DNA from: Treponema sp.
GTDB lineage: Bacteria; Spirochaetota; Spirochaetia; Treponematales; Treponemataceae
NCBI GenBank assembly: GCA_017963165.1
Contig: JAGCTZ010000161.1
Span: 1 to 64,000 of the forward strand
DNA length: 64,000 bases
Direction of reading: 5' to 3'
Every line of letters starts with the position of its first letter. Within the stretch, counting starts at the first letter, position 1. A program made the translations under genes and the position numbers. The notes under the pieces are model-generated. The model saw only the letters and a list, made by a program, of their open reading frames with translations, was not told where the DNA came from and did no database searches. Positions 17,590 through 26,570 of this stretch are shown one piece after another.

Positions 17590-17674
17590 GGGGGTCTTCG
17601 ACAGGTTCAGGAACTCCGAAAAGATGTAATTTCAAAAAAAGAAATGTGGGCCCTGAGCTTGTTGTCGAAGGGCC
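17590..17674. repeat. Inverted pair of dispersed palindromic repeats (copies 5 and 6)
   Basis: A diverged minus-orientation copy (17590-17617) and a plus-orientation copy with a three-base insertion in the loop (17648-17674) separate flgJ from the small lipoprotein gene. Confidence 0.8.
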
Positions 17675-17700
17675 AAAATGTAAATAAAAGAGGTGGGGAA

Positions 17701-18231
17701 ATGAAACAACAAAAACAATTCAAATTTATTACATTATTTTTATTTATCTCATGTTTTTTCTTTGCCTCTTGTAATACTATTAAAGCAGTACCACTTGCAT
17801 ATACAGAAAATGAAGATAAGGACGTTGCTTATATCTACTTTCAGCTTTATAAAAAATCAGAAATAAGTGGTGCAACTTTTATTACTTATGATAATAAAAA
17901 TACTCCTTCTCCAGAAAAATTCTGTTACTGGTCACCTGTAGAAGTTCCTGCAGATATGCCTCTTAAACTTGCTCTTAAAATAAAGTATAAGGAGCCACGC
18001 TCTGATTTTGGTTCTGATAATTGTGTAACGGCATGTTGTACATCTACAGTAAATGCAATGGAAGCTGCACGTGACGTAGATAAAGAAATAGTATTTAATG
18101 TTCCGCCTTTAGAGACGGGCTGTGAATATATGATCAGCTATAGAAAGGGAGCTGGAATCCCTGGAAACAGCTATGTAACTCTAACCCGAATGGACACAAA
18201 AGAAGTTATCCGAGAGATAGAGTTTAATTAA
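17701..18231 (+). CDS. Small lipoprotein of unknown function
   Basis: A 176-residue protein with a hydrophobic signal peptide and lipobox F-F-A-S-C near residue 24. The mature part is rich in aromatic and charged residues, with beta-strand character (V-A-Y-I-Y-F-Q-L-Y and G-A-T-F-I-T-Y). No domain is recognised. AGAGGTGGGGAA lies directly before ATG 17701; an upstream frame start at 17644 falls inside the dispersed repeat and is rejected. Confidence 0.75.
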   Translation: MKQQKQFKFITLFLFISCFFFASCNTIKAVPLAYTENEDKDVAYIYFQLYKKSEISGATFITYDNKNTPSPEKFCYWSPVEVPADMPLKLALKIKYKEPRSDFGSDNCVTACCTSTVNAMEAARDVDKEIVFNVPPLETGCEYMISYRKGAGIPGNSYVTLTRMDTKEVIREIEFN

Positions 18232-18238
18232 TGTGTAA

Positions 18239-18300
18239 GGCCGCTGGCGGCCGGTGTTCTATAGCAAACCGTTAAAAAAATTGCGAAAGCAATTTTTTAG
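18239..18300 (+). other. Two hairpins after the lipoprotein gene
   Basis: GGCCGC-TG-GCGGCC (18239-18252) is followed by AAAAAATTGC-GAAA-GCAATTTTTT (18275-18298), the second ending in T-rich sequence and able to terminate transcription in both directions. Both stems recur in the 46883-47034 element. Confidence 0.7.
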
Positions 18301-18355
18301 GTTTACCTTATTAAGTTATTTTTGGACTTGTTCCTGAAATTTTGTTTACATCCTT

Positions 18356-18391
18356 ACCACCGTTGTGCGTTGCATAACGGTGGTTCTTTTT
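18356..18391 (+). terminator. Terminator overlapping the murC promoter
   Basis: ACCACCGTT (18356-18364) pairs perfectly with AACGGTGGT (18376-18384), followed by TCTTTTTTT. The loop contains the murC -35 box and the T-run abuts its -10 box. Confidence 0.82.
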
Positions 18392-18398
18392 TTATAAT
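18370..18398 (+). promoter_or_regulatory. Promoter of murC
   Basis: TTGCAT (18370-18375), a 17-base spacer and TATAAT (18393-18398), then six bases to the ATG. The whole promoter sits on the terminator hairpin of the preceding unit. Confidence 0.72.
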
Positions 18399-18404
18399 AT
18401 AAAT

Positions 18405-19988
18405 ATGTCTCAAATAGAAAATAAAAATCATGATGGTGAACTTCCGGCTAATCTGCAGTTTCCAAAAGATTTACATGGAGTTCATGTTCATTTTGTAGGA
18501 ATCAAGGGAACAGGAATGGCTGCCCTTGTAGAAATATTTTTTCATAATGGTGCTGTTGTTACAGGCAGTGATGTTAAAGAACGATTTTATACAGACGAAA
18601 TTCTTGAAAAGCTTAATATTGTTCCGACAGAATTTTCTGCTTCAAATATTACAGATGATATTCAATATGTAATATATTCTTCTGCATACAAGCTTGATGT
18701 AAATCCAGAACTTATAGAAGCAACACGCCGTAAGCTCCCATGTCTTATGTACACTCAGGCTTTAGGGCTTTACAGCTCTCTTGCTTATTCTTGTGGTATT
18801 TGTGGTGTTCATGGAAAAACAAGTACAACCGGTCTTGTAGGAACAATTTTAAAAGAAATTGATGATATTCCTTCTCAGATTCTTGCAGGTTCTGTTATCA
18901 ATTCTTTTGGAGGAACCTGTACATATACATCTCCATTAATTTCAACAGTTCCGGAGCAGGAGAAAAAAACAAAATCAATTTTTGTTGCTGAAACCTGTGA
19001 ATATCAGCGTCATTTTATGTCGTTCTTTCCTAAAAAAATTATTTTGACTTCTGTTGAATCTGATCACGAAGATTATTATCCAACTTATGATGATATAAGG
19101 GACGCCTTTGTAGATTATATCTGTAAGCTTCCTATGTTTGGAGAATTAATCTATTGTGCAGATGATCCTGGAGCCGTAGAAACAGCTCTTATAGCTTATA
19201 ATAAGCGTCCAGATATACATATGGTTCCTTATGGTGTGAATGCAGGTGGCGACTATAAACTTACTTTTGGTATAGTTCAAAATGAACGCAATGAATTTTC
19301 ACTTGGCATTTTTAACAAAACTCTGGCATTAAAAATGCCTGGAAAACATGAAGTAACTGACGCTGCTGCCGCGGTTGCTCTTGTCTGTCAGATTTTAAGA
19401 TATTTTGGAAAGCATCCTGCAGATTATGTTGAAAAAATTGCCAAGGGGCTTGAAAACTTTAGTGGCGGAAAACGACGTAGTGAAATTGTACGAACATTTA
19501 AAACTCCAAAAGGCAATGACGTTATTGTAATGGATGATTATGGTCATCATCCTACAGCAATAAAAACAACACTTGAAGGTTATCGTGAATTTTATAAAGG
19601 ACGAAAAATTATAATTGATTTTATGAGTCACACTTACTCACGTACACAAGCATTACTTGATGATTTTGCCGCAAGTATGGACAGTGCAGATGTTGTAATT
19701 CTTCATAAAATATACAGTTCGGCCCGTGAAAATGCAGAAGATTTTAATATTTCTGGCCGTACACTTTATGAAAAAACAATAGAACATCAAAAACAGGCAG
19801 AAACTAAAGCTTCTAAACATAATGCAATTTATTATACACAGGAAATTCTTGATGCAAAGAGCATTGCAGAAATGGAACTGGAAAAGAAACTGCCACCAGA
19901 ATACCCGGATGGATATTTGTTCGTTACAATGGGTGCTGGCGATAACTGGAAGTTAGGAAAAGAGATTTTTTCTGGAGGTAATATATGA
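18405..19988 (+). CDS. murC: UDP-N-acetylmuramate-L-alanine ligase
   Basis: A 527-residue Mur ligase that adds the first amino acid of the peptidoglycan stem peptide to UDP-MurNAc. The N-terminal nucleotide fold has G-I-K-G-T-G-M; the ATP P-loop G-V-H-G-K-T-S-T-T-G is at residues 134-143; the central region contains S-V-E-S-D-H-E-D-Y-Y; the C-terminal domain has D-D-Y-G-H-H-P-T-A-I. It is 40-60 residues longer than typical MurC, so an Mpl-like ligase is the alternative; no separate MurC is visible here. No Shine-Dalgarno sequence is possible because the -10 box is six bases from the ATG. The stop overlaps the yicC ATG. Confidence 0.9.
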   Translation: MSQIENKNHDGELPANLQFPKDLHGVHVHFVGIKGTGMAALVEIFFHNGAVVTGSDVKERFYTDEILEKLNIVPTEFSASNITDDIQYVIYSSAYKLDVNPELIEATRRKLPCLMYTQALGLYSSLAYSCGICGVHGKTSTTGLVGTILKEIDDIPSQILAGSVINSFGGTCTYTSPLISTVPEQEKKTKSIFVAETCEYQRHFMSFFPKKIILTSVESDHEDYYPTYDDIRDAFVDYICKLPMFGELIYCADDPGAVETALIAYNKRPDIHMVPYGVNAGGDYKLTFGIVQNERNEFSLGIFNKTLALKMPGKHEVTDAAAAVALVCQILRYFGKHPADYVEKIAKGLENFSGGKRRSEIVRTFKTPKGNDVIVMDDYGHHPTAIKTTLEGYREFYKGRKIIIDFMSHTYSRTQALLDDFAASMDSADVVILHKIYSSARENAEDFNISGRTLYEKTIEHQKQAETKASKHNAIYYTQEILDAKSIAEMELEKKLPPEYPDGYLFVTMGAGDNWKLGKEIFSGGNI

Positions 19989-20860
19989 CATCAATGACAG
20001 GTTATGCCTACGAAGAAAAAACTACAGATGATGCTGTCATTTCTGTAGAAATAAAATCTGTAAATTCACGCTTTTTAGATTTATCAATAAATTTGCCTTC
20101 ATACCTAAATCCAATCGAAAGTTATTTTCGTGCAAAAATAAGCGATAAAGTAGCCCGCGGAAAAATTGATGTTTTTATAAGAATTAAAGAAAATCATAGT
20201 TCTGCACAGGTTAGTGTAGATACTGAACTTGTAAAAACTTATGTTAGAGCTTACAAACAGATAGCAACGGCAGCAGGTTTTGCAAGTTTGAATCAGGAAG
20301 CTGCAACATACGCACTAATAAATCAGGAAGGAATATTAAATTCCAACAAAGAGTATGATGTTGAAAAGTACAAGACAATGATAGATCCTGTTTTTAATGC
20401 TGCATTCCAACGCTTTTTGCAGGATAAGGCTAGGGAAGGTGAAAACATGAAAAAAGACCTTCTTGAAAAGCTTTCTGTTCTTGAAAAATGTGCTGTTTTC
20501 TTTAAGGAATGGCAGCCAAAAATGGAGACAGCCTTTAAGGAACAAATTACCTCACGCTTTAATGAACTTCTTGGCGAAAATGCAGATCAGAATCGTATAA
20601 TGACCGAAACTGCTGCACTGCTAGTAAAATATACAATAAACGAAGAAATTGTACGTCTGAATAGTCACATAAGCGCAATGAAAACGGAATTGAATGATAA
20701 TCCTATTCCCGGAAAACGACTTGATTTTATTTGTCAGGAAATGAACCGCGAAATAAATACAATAGGAAGTAAAAATCAATTTGCCGAAGTTGGTGCCATG
20801 GTAATAAATGCCAAAGACGCCCTTGAAAATATAAGAGAACAGAGTAAGAATGTAGAATGA
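19985..20860 (+). CDS. yicC: YicC-family endoribonuclease
   Basis: A 291-residue protein, the normal family length. The N-terminus M-T-S-M-T-G-Y-A and V-E-I-K-S-V-N-S-R-F-L-D are hallmark sequences, as is the C-terminal K-R-L-D-F-I-C-Q-E-M-N-R-E-I-N-T-I-G-S-K. E. coli YicC is a ribonuclease involved in small-RNA turnover; that role is carried over by family only. GGAGGTAAT precedes the ATG, and it overlaps murC by four bases. Confidence 0.93.
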   Translation: MTSMTGYAYEEKTTDDAVISVEIKSVNSRFLDLSINLPSYLNPIESYFRAKISDKVARGKIDVFIRIKENHSSAQVSVDTELVKTYVRAYKQIATAAGFASLNQEAATYALINQEGILNSNKEYDVEKYKTMIDPVFNAAFQRFLQDKAREGENMKKDLLEKLSVLEKCAVFFKEWQPKMETAFKEQITSRFNELLGENADQNRIMTETAALLVKYTINEEIVRLNSHISAMKTELNDNPIPGKRLDFICQEMNREINTIGSKNQFAEVGAMVINAKDALENIREQSKNVE

Positions 20861-20872
20861 CACAATTATTGT

Positions 20873-20895
20873 GGTCCCTGAGCCTGTCGAAGGGC
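20873..20895 (+). repeat. Dispersed palindromic repeat, copy 7
   Basis: A plus-orientation copy (GAGCCTGTCGA centre) between yicC and cmk, ending 10 bases before the cmk ribosome-binding site. Confidence 0.85.
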
Positions 20896-20915
20896 GCACA
20901 ATACAGGAGGTATAA

Positions 20916-21449
20916 ATGAAAAAAGACCTGCGCATAGCAATTAGCGGAAAATCCGGTTGCGGCAACACAACAGTAAGCGGACTTTTAGCTCAAAAGCTTG
21001 GACTTAAACTAATAAATTATACTTTTCGTCAATTGGCAGAAGAAAAAGGTATGACTCTTAAAGAAGTTATAGATGCCGCCAAAAATGATGACAGTTATGA
21101 CAAATACGTAGATAAACATCAGGTAGAACTTGCACTTGCCGAACCATGCGTTTTAGGCAGCCGTCTTGCAATATGGATGTTAAAAGAAGCCGATCTTAAG
21201 GTTTATCTTTATGCTAGTGATGAAACTCGTGCCCAACGCATTTTCAATCGTGAAGGTGGCGATTTACAAGCAATAAAAGATTTTACTGCAATGCGTGATA
21301 GAGAAGATACCGGTCGTTACAAAGAATTTTACGGAATTGATAATAATGATTATCAGTTTGTTGACATAATTATAGATACAGCTAAATATTTGCCGGAACA
21401 GATAGTAGAAATAATTTGTGATAAATTAAAAGAGAAGGGGTTAGTGTAA
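20916..21449 (+). CDS. cmk: Cytidylate kinase, short archaeal-type
   Basis: A 177-residue P-loop kinase that phosphorylates CMP/dCMP. The nucleotide loop is S-G-K-S-G-C-G-N-T-T-V-S at about residues 9-20. The usual Walker lysine position reads Asn; the short family typical of archaea also lacks that lysine (G-S-G-T-T-T), so this fits the short type and not the 220-residue bacterial one. A lid-like R-E-G-G-D...R-D-R-E-D-T-G-R-Y-K motif follows. CAGGAGGTATAA precedes the ATG. Confidence 0.85.
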   Translation: MKKDLRIAISGKSGCGNTTVSGLLAQKLGLKLINYTFRQLAEEKGMTLKEVIDAAKNDDSYDKYVDKHQVELALAEPCVLGSRLAIWMLKEADLKVYLYASDETRAQRIFNREGGDLQAIKDFTAMRDREDTGRYKEFYGIDNNDYQFVDIIIDTAKYLPEQIVEIICDKLKEKGLV

Positions 21450-21459
21450 TAGTTTTCGA

Positions 21460-21483
21460 GGTCCCTGAGTTTATCGAAGGACC
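21460..21483 (+). repeat. Dispersed palindromic repeat, copy 8
   Basis: A plus-orientation copy with GAGTTTATCGA centre and matching outer arms GGTCC and GGACC, between the convergent cmk and leuD-like genes, where it may act as a terminator hairpin. Confidence 0.82.
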
Positions 21484-21497
21484 CCAAAATCAATTAC

Positions 21498-22031
21498 TTA
21501 AAATTTGCTTTCTGCAAAACCCATCCAGCTGTCATTAGCAAGAATATTTTTTGCAGCATCATCTAATTCAAACGGATAACTCTTTGAAAGAGAACCTGCA
21601 ATAAGTTTTACTTTTGCAGTTCCGTCATCATTAATTACAATTTTACATTCAGTATCTTTGTTAGCAAAGGTTCGGAACATATCTGCAAGAGATTTGCGGT
21701 CTATTTCTGCTCCAAAAATACCTGTTGACGACATATTCTGGCGGAATGCCTTAGCAAAGCCCGTTGAAACAACAGTAAAAAGACCGCTTGCTTCCAATGC
21801 CTGTGCAGCCTGTTCTCTAACAGTTCCGCAACCAAAATTTTCTTTTGTGATAATAACACGGCTTCCTGCAACATCAGTTTTTGCATTAAAACCATCAATT
21901 TTTAAGTCTTCAAAAATATGAGATTTAAGCTCTGCCTTTGGAAGTTCATTTGCATATTGTTCAAGAATAATCTCATCCGTGTTTATATCCGATCTGTCCA
22001 GAAAAAGAACTGGACCACCAAAAGTTTTCAA
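21498..22031 (-). CDS. LeuD-like isopropylmalate/aconitase small subunit
   Basis: A 177-residue protein with the swivel domain of the aconitase superfamily: D-I-N-T-D-E-I-I near residue 15 and F-G-C-G-T-V-R-E-Q-A near residue 68. Classical LeuD has F-G-C-G-S-S-R-E-H-A, so two positions of the substrate loop differ. The large iron-sulphur subunit LeuC and other leucine genes are absent from the window. It lies 41 bases behind the chemotaxis receptor gene on the same strand, and AGGAGAAAAAA precedes the ATG. A subunit for another hydro-lyase is equally possible. Confidence 0.78.
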   Translation of the reverse strand: MKTFGGPVLFLDRSDINTDEIILEQYANELPKAELKSHIFEDLKIDGFNAKTDVAGSRVIITKENFGCGTVREQAAQALEASGLFTVVSTGFAKAFRQNMSSTGIFGAEIDRKSLADMFRTFANKDTECKIVINDDGTAKVKLIAGSLSKSYPFELDDAAKNILANDSWMGFAESKF

Positions 22032-22072
22032 TTTTTTTCTCCTAAAAAAATTATTATATGTATATACTACTC

Positions 22073-24145
22073 TTATACTTTAAATTGGTCAATTTCCTGA
22101 CCGATTTTTTGCAAAGATTGATGAACCTTTGAAGACAAATCTGAAAGAGCAGCACTTGTCGTATTCATACTCTTTGCACCAGCAGACATTTCATTCATGC
22201 TGTCTTTAATGACAGTAGTTGTATTCTGCAAATTATTTATTTCGGAAAGAATAAGCTTGTTACCTTCTTTCATTTCAATACCTGCATTCTTAACTTCTGA
22301 AGTACTGTCATTCATCAGCTTAAGGGATTCAAGAATCTGTTTAGAGCCTTGCTGCTGTTCTTCCATTGCACTACTGATATGATGTACAAGTTCATCTGTG
22401 TCTTCAATAAGCTGTGAAACCTGATTAAAGCTTTCCTTACTTTTTGAAGAAGCTTCTACAACCTTTTCAATTGTTTCCATAATTATATGAAGCTCTTCAC
22501 CAATTTTCTTTGATTGATGTGTAGAAGTTTCAGAAAGCTTTCGGATTTCATCTGCAACAACTGCGAAACCTTTTCCTGATTCACCGGCATGAGCAGCTTC
22601 GATTGCAGCATTCATTGCAAGAAGATTTGTCTGACTTGCGATGCTTGCAATAGCATGGTTTGCATCCTGCAGTGTTTTAGACTGTTCTGCAACTTCAAGA
22701 ATCTGTCGGTCAACAAGCTTTTGCTGTTCAATACCATTTGTTGAACTTGATTCAAGTTTCGAAAAAGATTCAGCCATTTTTGAAACTGAAGTATTAACGG
22801 AACTGATATTGCCAATCATCTGTTCAACGGCAGTACTGGCGCTTGTAACACCACCAGCCTGATTTTGAATCATTATTTCAAGACTGTTTATATTTTCTGC
22901 TATTTCTGAAACGGCAGCAGAAGTTTGCGATACAGCATTAGACTGATTATCTACCTGAGTTGCAATGCTTTCGATATTTGATAAAATTTCTGTAATAACG
23001 CTTGCTGCTTCCTGTACACTTTGACTTAAATCCTGCTCAACTGAACTTAAATTATCTTTCGAACCTTGAATTTCAGAAACAATAGATTGAAGCTTAGCAA
23101 CGAAAGTGTTAAAGCCTTTTACAAGACTTCCAATTTCATCCTTTGTTTTGATTTCAAGTCTGTTTGTTAAATCAGCATTTCCAGAAGCAATTTCATTTAC
23201 AGCGTTATCTACCTGCTTAATTGGTTTTACAAGAGTTCCAGCAATAACAAGAGATATAAGTGTTGCAGAAACAATTGTTATTACTGCCATAAGAAGTACT
23301 ATCTGTAAAATTGCTCCTATCTGAATAAGCTCTTTCTTTTTTCCGACAGTTACAAAATACCAGTCATTTGAATCATTTATTTTAGTTGACATAAAGTAGA
23401 AATCTTTGCTTGCATTTATTTCCAAAAGTGTACCTTGATTAAGCTTATTTTTCAGGTCAGCAAGCATTGGATATTCATCAAAAAAATTTACATTGTTTAT
23501 TTTATCAATCTGGTCGTTAGTCAGATAATTACCATTTTTATCAACTATAAAAGAAAAACCATGATCTGTAATAGTAATGCTTTTAATTTTTTCAGATAAT
23601 TCTGTCAGATGGATATCTATACCTGCAACTCCAATAAAATCTCCATTTGAGGATTGAATTCTTTTTGCAACAGTACAGACAAGATCTTTTGTATCTTCGT
23701 CAACATAAGGTTCGGTAATAATTACAGAACGAGAATCTCTAGCCTGAATGAACCAGTCCTGATTAAATTGATTATAATCCAGATCCGGCTGCCAGCCATC
23801 GCTTGAATATGCATGACCACCTTCTGGAATAGGAATAGCATCAATATAGTAAAGACAGGCTAGGGTAGAATTATTATTTATAAGTGACTGAAAATCCTTT
23901 TCTGCTGCAGCAAGATTAAAATCTTCGGAATTAATATAAGGTTCTACACTATTAACCACATCTGATGGCTGACTGAAAAAGATATCTATTGAATCTTTAG
24001 CCAGATCAAGCTGTGCGGCAGAGTTTTTTTCAATATACTTTTGCGTCTGTTTCATCTGTGACATAAAAACAGGAAACGAAACAAGTATGATTGAGAATAA
24101 AACAATAGAAATGTAACTGATAATTAATTTAGATTTGATTTTCAT
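22073..24145 (-). CDS. Methyl-accepting chemotaxis protein
   Basis: A 690-residue receptor. It has an N-terminal membrane helix (about residues 7-28); a periplasmic dCache-type sensor (about 40-280; [12 protein letters not shown] is typical of this fold); a second membrane helix (about 285-315); a HAMP domain ([15 protein letters not shown]); and a signalling helix bundle whose hairpin tip reads [20 protein letters not shown]. The ligand is unknown. ATG 24145 follows GAGAGGAGTTCTC; the upstream frame extension of 40 residues lies in the AT-rich promoter region and is rejected. Confidence 0.93.
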   Translation of the reverse strand: MKIKSKLIISYISIVLFSIILVSFPVFMSQMKQTQKYIEKNSAAQLDLAKDSIDIFFSQPSDVVNSVEPYINSEDFNLAAAEKDFQSLINNNSTLACLYYIDAIPIPEGGHAYSSDGWQPDLDYNQFNQDWFIQARDSRSVIITEPYVDEDTKDLVCTVAKRIQSSNGDFIGVAGIDIHLTELSEKIKSITITDHGFSFIVDKNGNYLTNDQIDKINNVNFFDEYPMLADLKNKLNQGTLLEINASKDFYFMSTKINDSNDWYFVTVGKKKELIQIGAILQIVLLMAVITIVSATLISLVIAGTLVKPIKQVDNAVNEIASGNADLTNRLEIKTKDEIGSLVKGFNTFVAKLQSIVSEIQGSKDNLSSVEQDLSQSVQEAASVITEILSNIESIATQVDNQSNAVSQTSAAVSEIAENINSLEIMIQNQAGGVTSASTAVEQMIGNISSVNTSVSKMAESFSKLESSSTNGIEQQKLVDRQILEVAEQSKTLQDANHAIASIASQTNLLAMNAAIEAAHAGESGKGFAVVADEIRKLSETSTHQSKKIGEELHIIMETIEKVVEASSKSKESFNQVSQLIEDTDELVHHISSAMEEQQQGSKQILESLKLMNDSTSEVKNAGIEMKEGNKLILSEINNLQNTTTVIKDSMNEMSAGAKSMNTTSAALSDLSSKVHQSLQKIGQEIDQFKV

Positions 24146-24229
24146 GAGAACTCCTCTCGTAAATACTATAAAATTATTATACAATAGGAATTTTGAAAAA
24201 AAAAGAAAATTTTTTGTTAAAATAACAGA

Positions 24230-24271
24230 CTTTTTTAATATCACTAAATACTTTTTTAATATCACTAAATA
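24230..24271. repeat. Two tandem 21-bp direct repeats in a divergent promoter region
   Basis: The unit CTTTTTTAATATCACTAAAT plus A occurs twice back to back (24230-24250, 24251-24271), ending six bases before a consensus promoter. Candidate regulator-binding site. Confidence 0.85.
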
Positions 24272-24277
24272 AATTTA

Positions 24278-24306
24278 TTGACACTTAATAATTCAGGGCT
24301 TATAAT
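24278..24306 (+). promoter_or_regulatory. Full-consensus promoter for the cstA unit
   Basis: TTGACA (24278-24283), exactly 17 bases, TATAAT (24301-24306): a perfect sigma70 consensus at both boxes. A strong promoter unless repressed, perhaps through the adjacent direct repeats. Confidence 0.85.
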
Positions 24307-24329
24307 CAATATAATTGGAAAAAGATGCT

Positions 24330-24845
24330 ATGGAATTATCCCAGGCGATTGAAAAAATACTGCCTTCTTTTGAACAGTATTATACAGTAAAAAAAGATAC
24401 AGACCCCCCTTTCTGCGCCGAAGCAGAATTTCGCTCCCACAACGAACAGTATTTCCTTGTCCGCTCAGCTCATATTGCAGATATAGACTCAAATGAATAT
24501 GTTTTTTTTGCTGCCGTAAAATCGCTTGAATCAAGTAATTTTGAACCTATGACAGTCCTTGCCTGGGAAAAGGGAATTGCGCGTGTAAAACCTTATAATG
24601 GACACCGTAATTCTGATGTAACGCTTATTATTGTTGCAGAAAAAGTCGACGAAGAAATCAAAAAACAGATAAAAAAGACAAAATTTTACAAATCATATAA
24701 GTTCAGTCTTCACGGCTGGAGTAATTTTAAGCTCACAGTTGTTGAACTTGAAACACAAGGGATTTATTTCAACAGATTCGGTAAGGATTATCGTAAACTG
24801 CTTGAAAAAAATATATTTCAAAATCCTATTGGAGGTAAAAAATGA
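24330..24845 (+). CDS. Unknown protein coupled to cstA
   Basis: A 171-residue soluble protein with no signal peptide and no recognised domain. The order of strands and helices (E-A-E-F-R-S-H-N-E-Q-Y-F-L, S-N-E-Y-V-F-F-A-A-V, V-T-L-I-I-V-A-E) suggests a compact alpha/beta fold. Its stop overlaps the cstA ATG (ATGA), so the two are translated together and the protein may assist or regulate the transporter. The start could also be TTG 24315; ATG 24330 has GGAAAAAG upstream. Confidence 0.72.
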   Translation: MELSQAIEKILPSFEQYYTVKKDTDPPFCAEAEFRSHNEQYFLVRSAHIADIDSNEYVFFAAVKSLESSNFEPMTVLAWEKGIARVKPYNGHRNSDVTLIIVAEKVDEEIKKQIKKTKFYKSYKFSLHGWSNFKLTVVELETQGIYFNRFGKDYRKLLEKNIFQNPIGGKK

Positions 24846-26542
24846 CAGCATTATTGATTATCATTGCTGCGGTAGCTTTACTTGTTATCGGCTATATTTT
24901 CTATGGCTCATGGCTTGCAAAGCAGTGGGGTATTGACCCTGCAAAAAAGACTCCTGCTCAGGAAAAAACTGACGGAGTTGACTACGTTCCGGCTAAACCG
25001 GCTGTTTTGATGGGACATCACTTCTCATCTATTGCAGGTGCTGGTCCAATTAACGGTCCTATTCAGGCCGCTGTATTCGGATGGGTTCCAGTATTCCTGT
25101 GGTGTGTTGTTGGTGGTATCTTCTTTGGTGGACTTCAGGACTTTGGTTCGCTTTTTGCTTCTGTTCGTAACGAAGGAAAATCTGTAGGTGAAATCATTAA
25201 ACAATCTATGGGTACAAAAGCAAAGAAGCTCTTTATCATCTTTGCTTTGCTCGTACTTATTCTTGTAATTGCCTCATTCGTAAATGTTGTTGCAGGAACC
25301 TTCTTCTCTGCTGCCGGTTCATTTGGATTTGTAAAAAATCCTAACGGAAACCAGACAACTGCAATGATTTCTTTACTTTTCATTGTACTTGCTATTGTTT
25401 ACGGTATCCTTACAAATAAATGTGGTCTTAAGACTCTTCCAGCTACAATCATCGGAATTGTTGGAATTGTACTTGTAACAGTTCTTGGTTTGAATGTTGG
25501 TTTTGCTATGAGCCGCACTGCATGGATTGTATTCATTGGTATATATATCGCAATTGCTTCACTTGTACCGGTTTGGATTTTGCTCCAGCCACGTGACTAC
25601 CTTTCTTCATTCCTTCTTTATGCAATGATTGCTCTTGCTCTTATTGGTATTGTAAGCTCACCAGTTACAGGAAACGCTACATTCACAATTCCTGCATTTA
25701 CAGGATGGAAGACAGGTCTTGGAACAATGTTCCCTGCATTGTTCATCACTGTAGCTTGTGGAGCTTGTTCTGGTTTCCACTCACTTATTTCTACAGGTAC
25801 TTCTTCTAAGCAGCTTGATAACGAAAAGAATGCTAAGGCTATCGGTTATGGTTCAATGCTCATTGAATCTGCTCTTGGTATTATTTCTTTGATTGCTGTT
25901 GGTATGGTATTCGAAAAGTACAAGGCCGGCGGATTTGGTTCTCCATCTGCCGCATTTGGTGCAGGTCTTGCTACATTGTTCGGTAAAGAAGGTTCTGCTT
26001 CTTACAACACAATTTATGCTTTGCTCACACTTGCAGTTTCTGTATTTGCTTTGACTTCATTGGATACAGGTACACGTTTGAGCCGCTTTATGTTCAGCGA
26101 ATTGTTCCTTAAAGACGGCGAAGCTACATGGAAGGATGCTACTGGTATCCGCAAGCTTCTTGCCCATCCATTGTTCGGTACTACTTTGATGGTATTGATC
26201 GGATGTATCCTTGGTGGACTTAAGCTTTCTGCAATCTGGGGATTGTTCGGTGCTGCTAACCAGCTCCTCGCAGGTATTGCATTGATGGCTGTTGCTGCAT
26301 GGCTTGGAAACGTTGGAAAGAACAACAAGATGTTCTTTATTCCAATGTGCTTTATGCTTGCTGCTACATTAACTTCTTTGATTATTACAATCGTAAAGAA
26401 GATTAGTGCTATGGCTGCTGGTGCTGATGGTGCATTCTTCTGGGGTAACTGGTTCCAGTTGATTTTTGCTCTTGCAATGACTGTTCTTGCTGTTATTCTT
26501 GTTATTGAAGGTGTACAGACTTTCGCAAAGCAGAAGAAATAA
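24842..26542 (+). CDS. cstA: CstA-family carbon starvation transporter
   Basis: A 566-residue multi-pass inner-membrane protein with about 14-16 hydrophobic helices. The family signature H-H-F-S-S-I-A-G-A-G-P-I-N-G-P near residue 60 and C-G-A-C-S-G-F-H-S-L-I-S-T-G-T-S-S-K-Q are present. CstA proteins import peptides or pyruvate during carbon limitation; which one applies here is not readable. At this length it matches the shorter CstA class, without the extra C-terminal segment of E. coli CstA. Codon use is more C-ending than neighbours, as expected for a well-expressed gene. GGAGGTAAAA precedes the ATG. Confidence 0.93.
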   Translation: MTALLIIIAAVALLVIGYIFYGSWLAKQWGIDPAKKTPAQEKTDGVDYVPAKPAVLMGHHFSSIAGAGPINGPIQAAVFGWVPVFLWCVVGGIFFGGLQDFGSLFASVRNEGKSVGEIIKQSMGTKAKKLFIIFALLVLILVIASFVNVVAGTFFSAAGSFGFVKNPNGNQTTAMISLLFIVLAIVYGILTNKCGLKTLPATIIGIVGIVLVTVLGLNVGFAMSRTAWIVFIGIYIAIASLVPVWILLQPRDYLSSFLLYAMIALALIGIVSSPVTGNATFTIPAFTGWKTGLGTMFPALFITVACGACSGFHSLISTGTSSKQLDNEKNAKAIGYGSMLIESALGIISLIAVGMVFEKYKAGGFGSPSAAFGAGLATLFGKEGSASYNTIYALLTLAVSVFALTSLDTGTRLSRFMFSELFLKDGEATWKDATGIRKLLAHPLFGTTLMVLIGCILGGLKLSAIWGLFGAANQLLAGIALMAVAAWLGNVGKNNKMFFIPMCFMLAATLTSLIITIVKKISAMAAGADGAFFWGNWFQLIFALAMTVLAVILVIEGVQTFAKQKK

Positions 26543-26570
26543 TCGAAAGATTTAACAATTAAATCTTAAA

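Noticed and set aside
20930..20975. Inactivated cytidylate kinase because the Walker lysine is Asn
   Set aside because: The short archaeal-type family also lacks that lysine (G-S-G-T-T-T), so this is a family trait.
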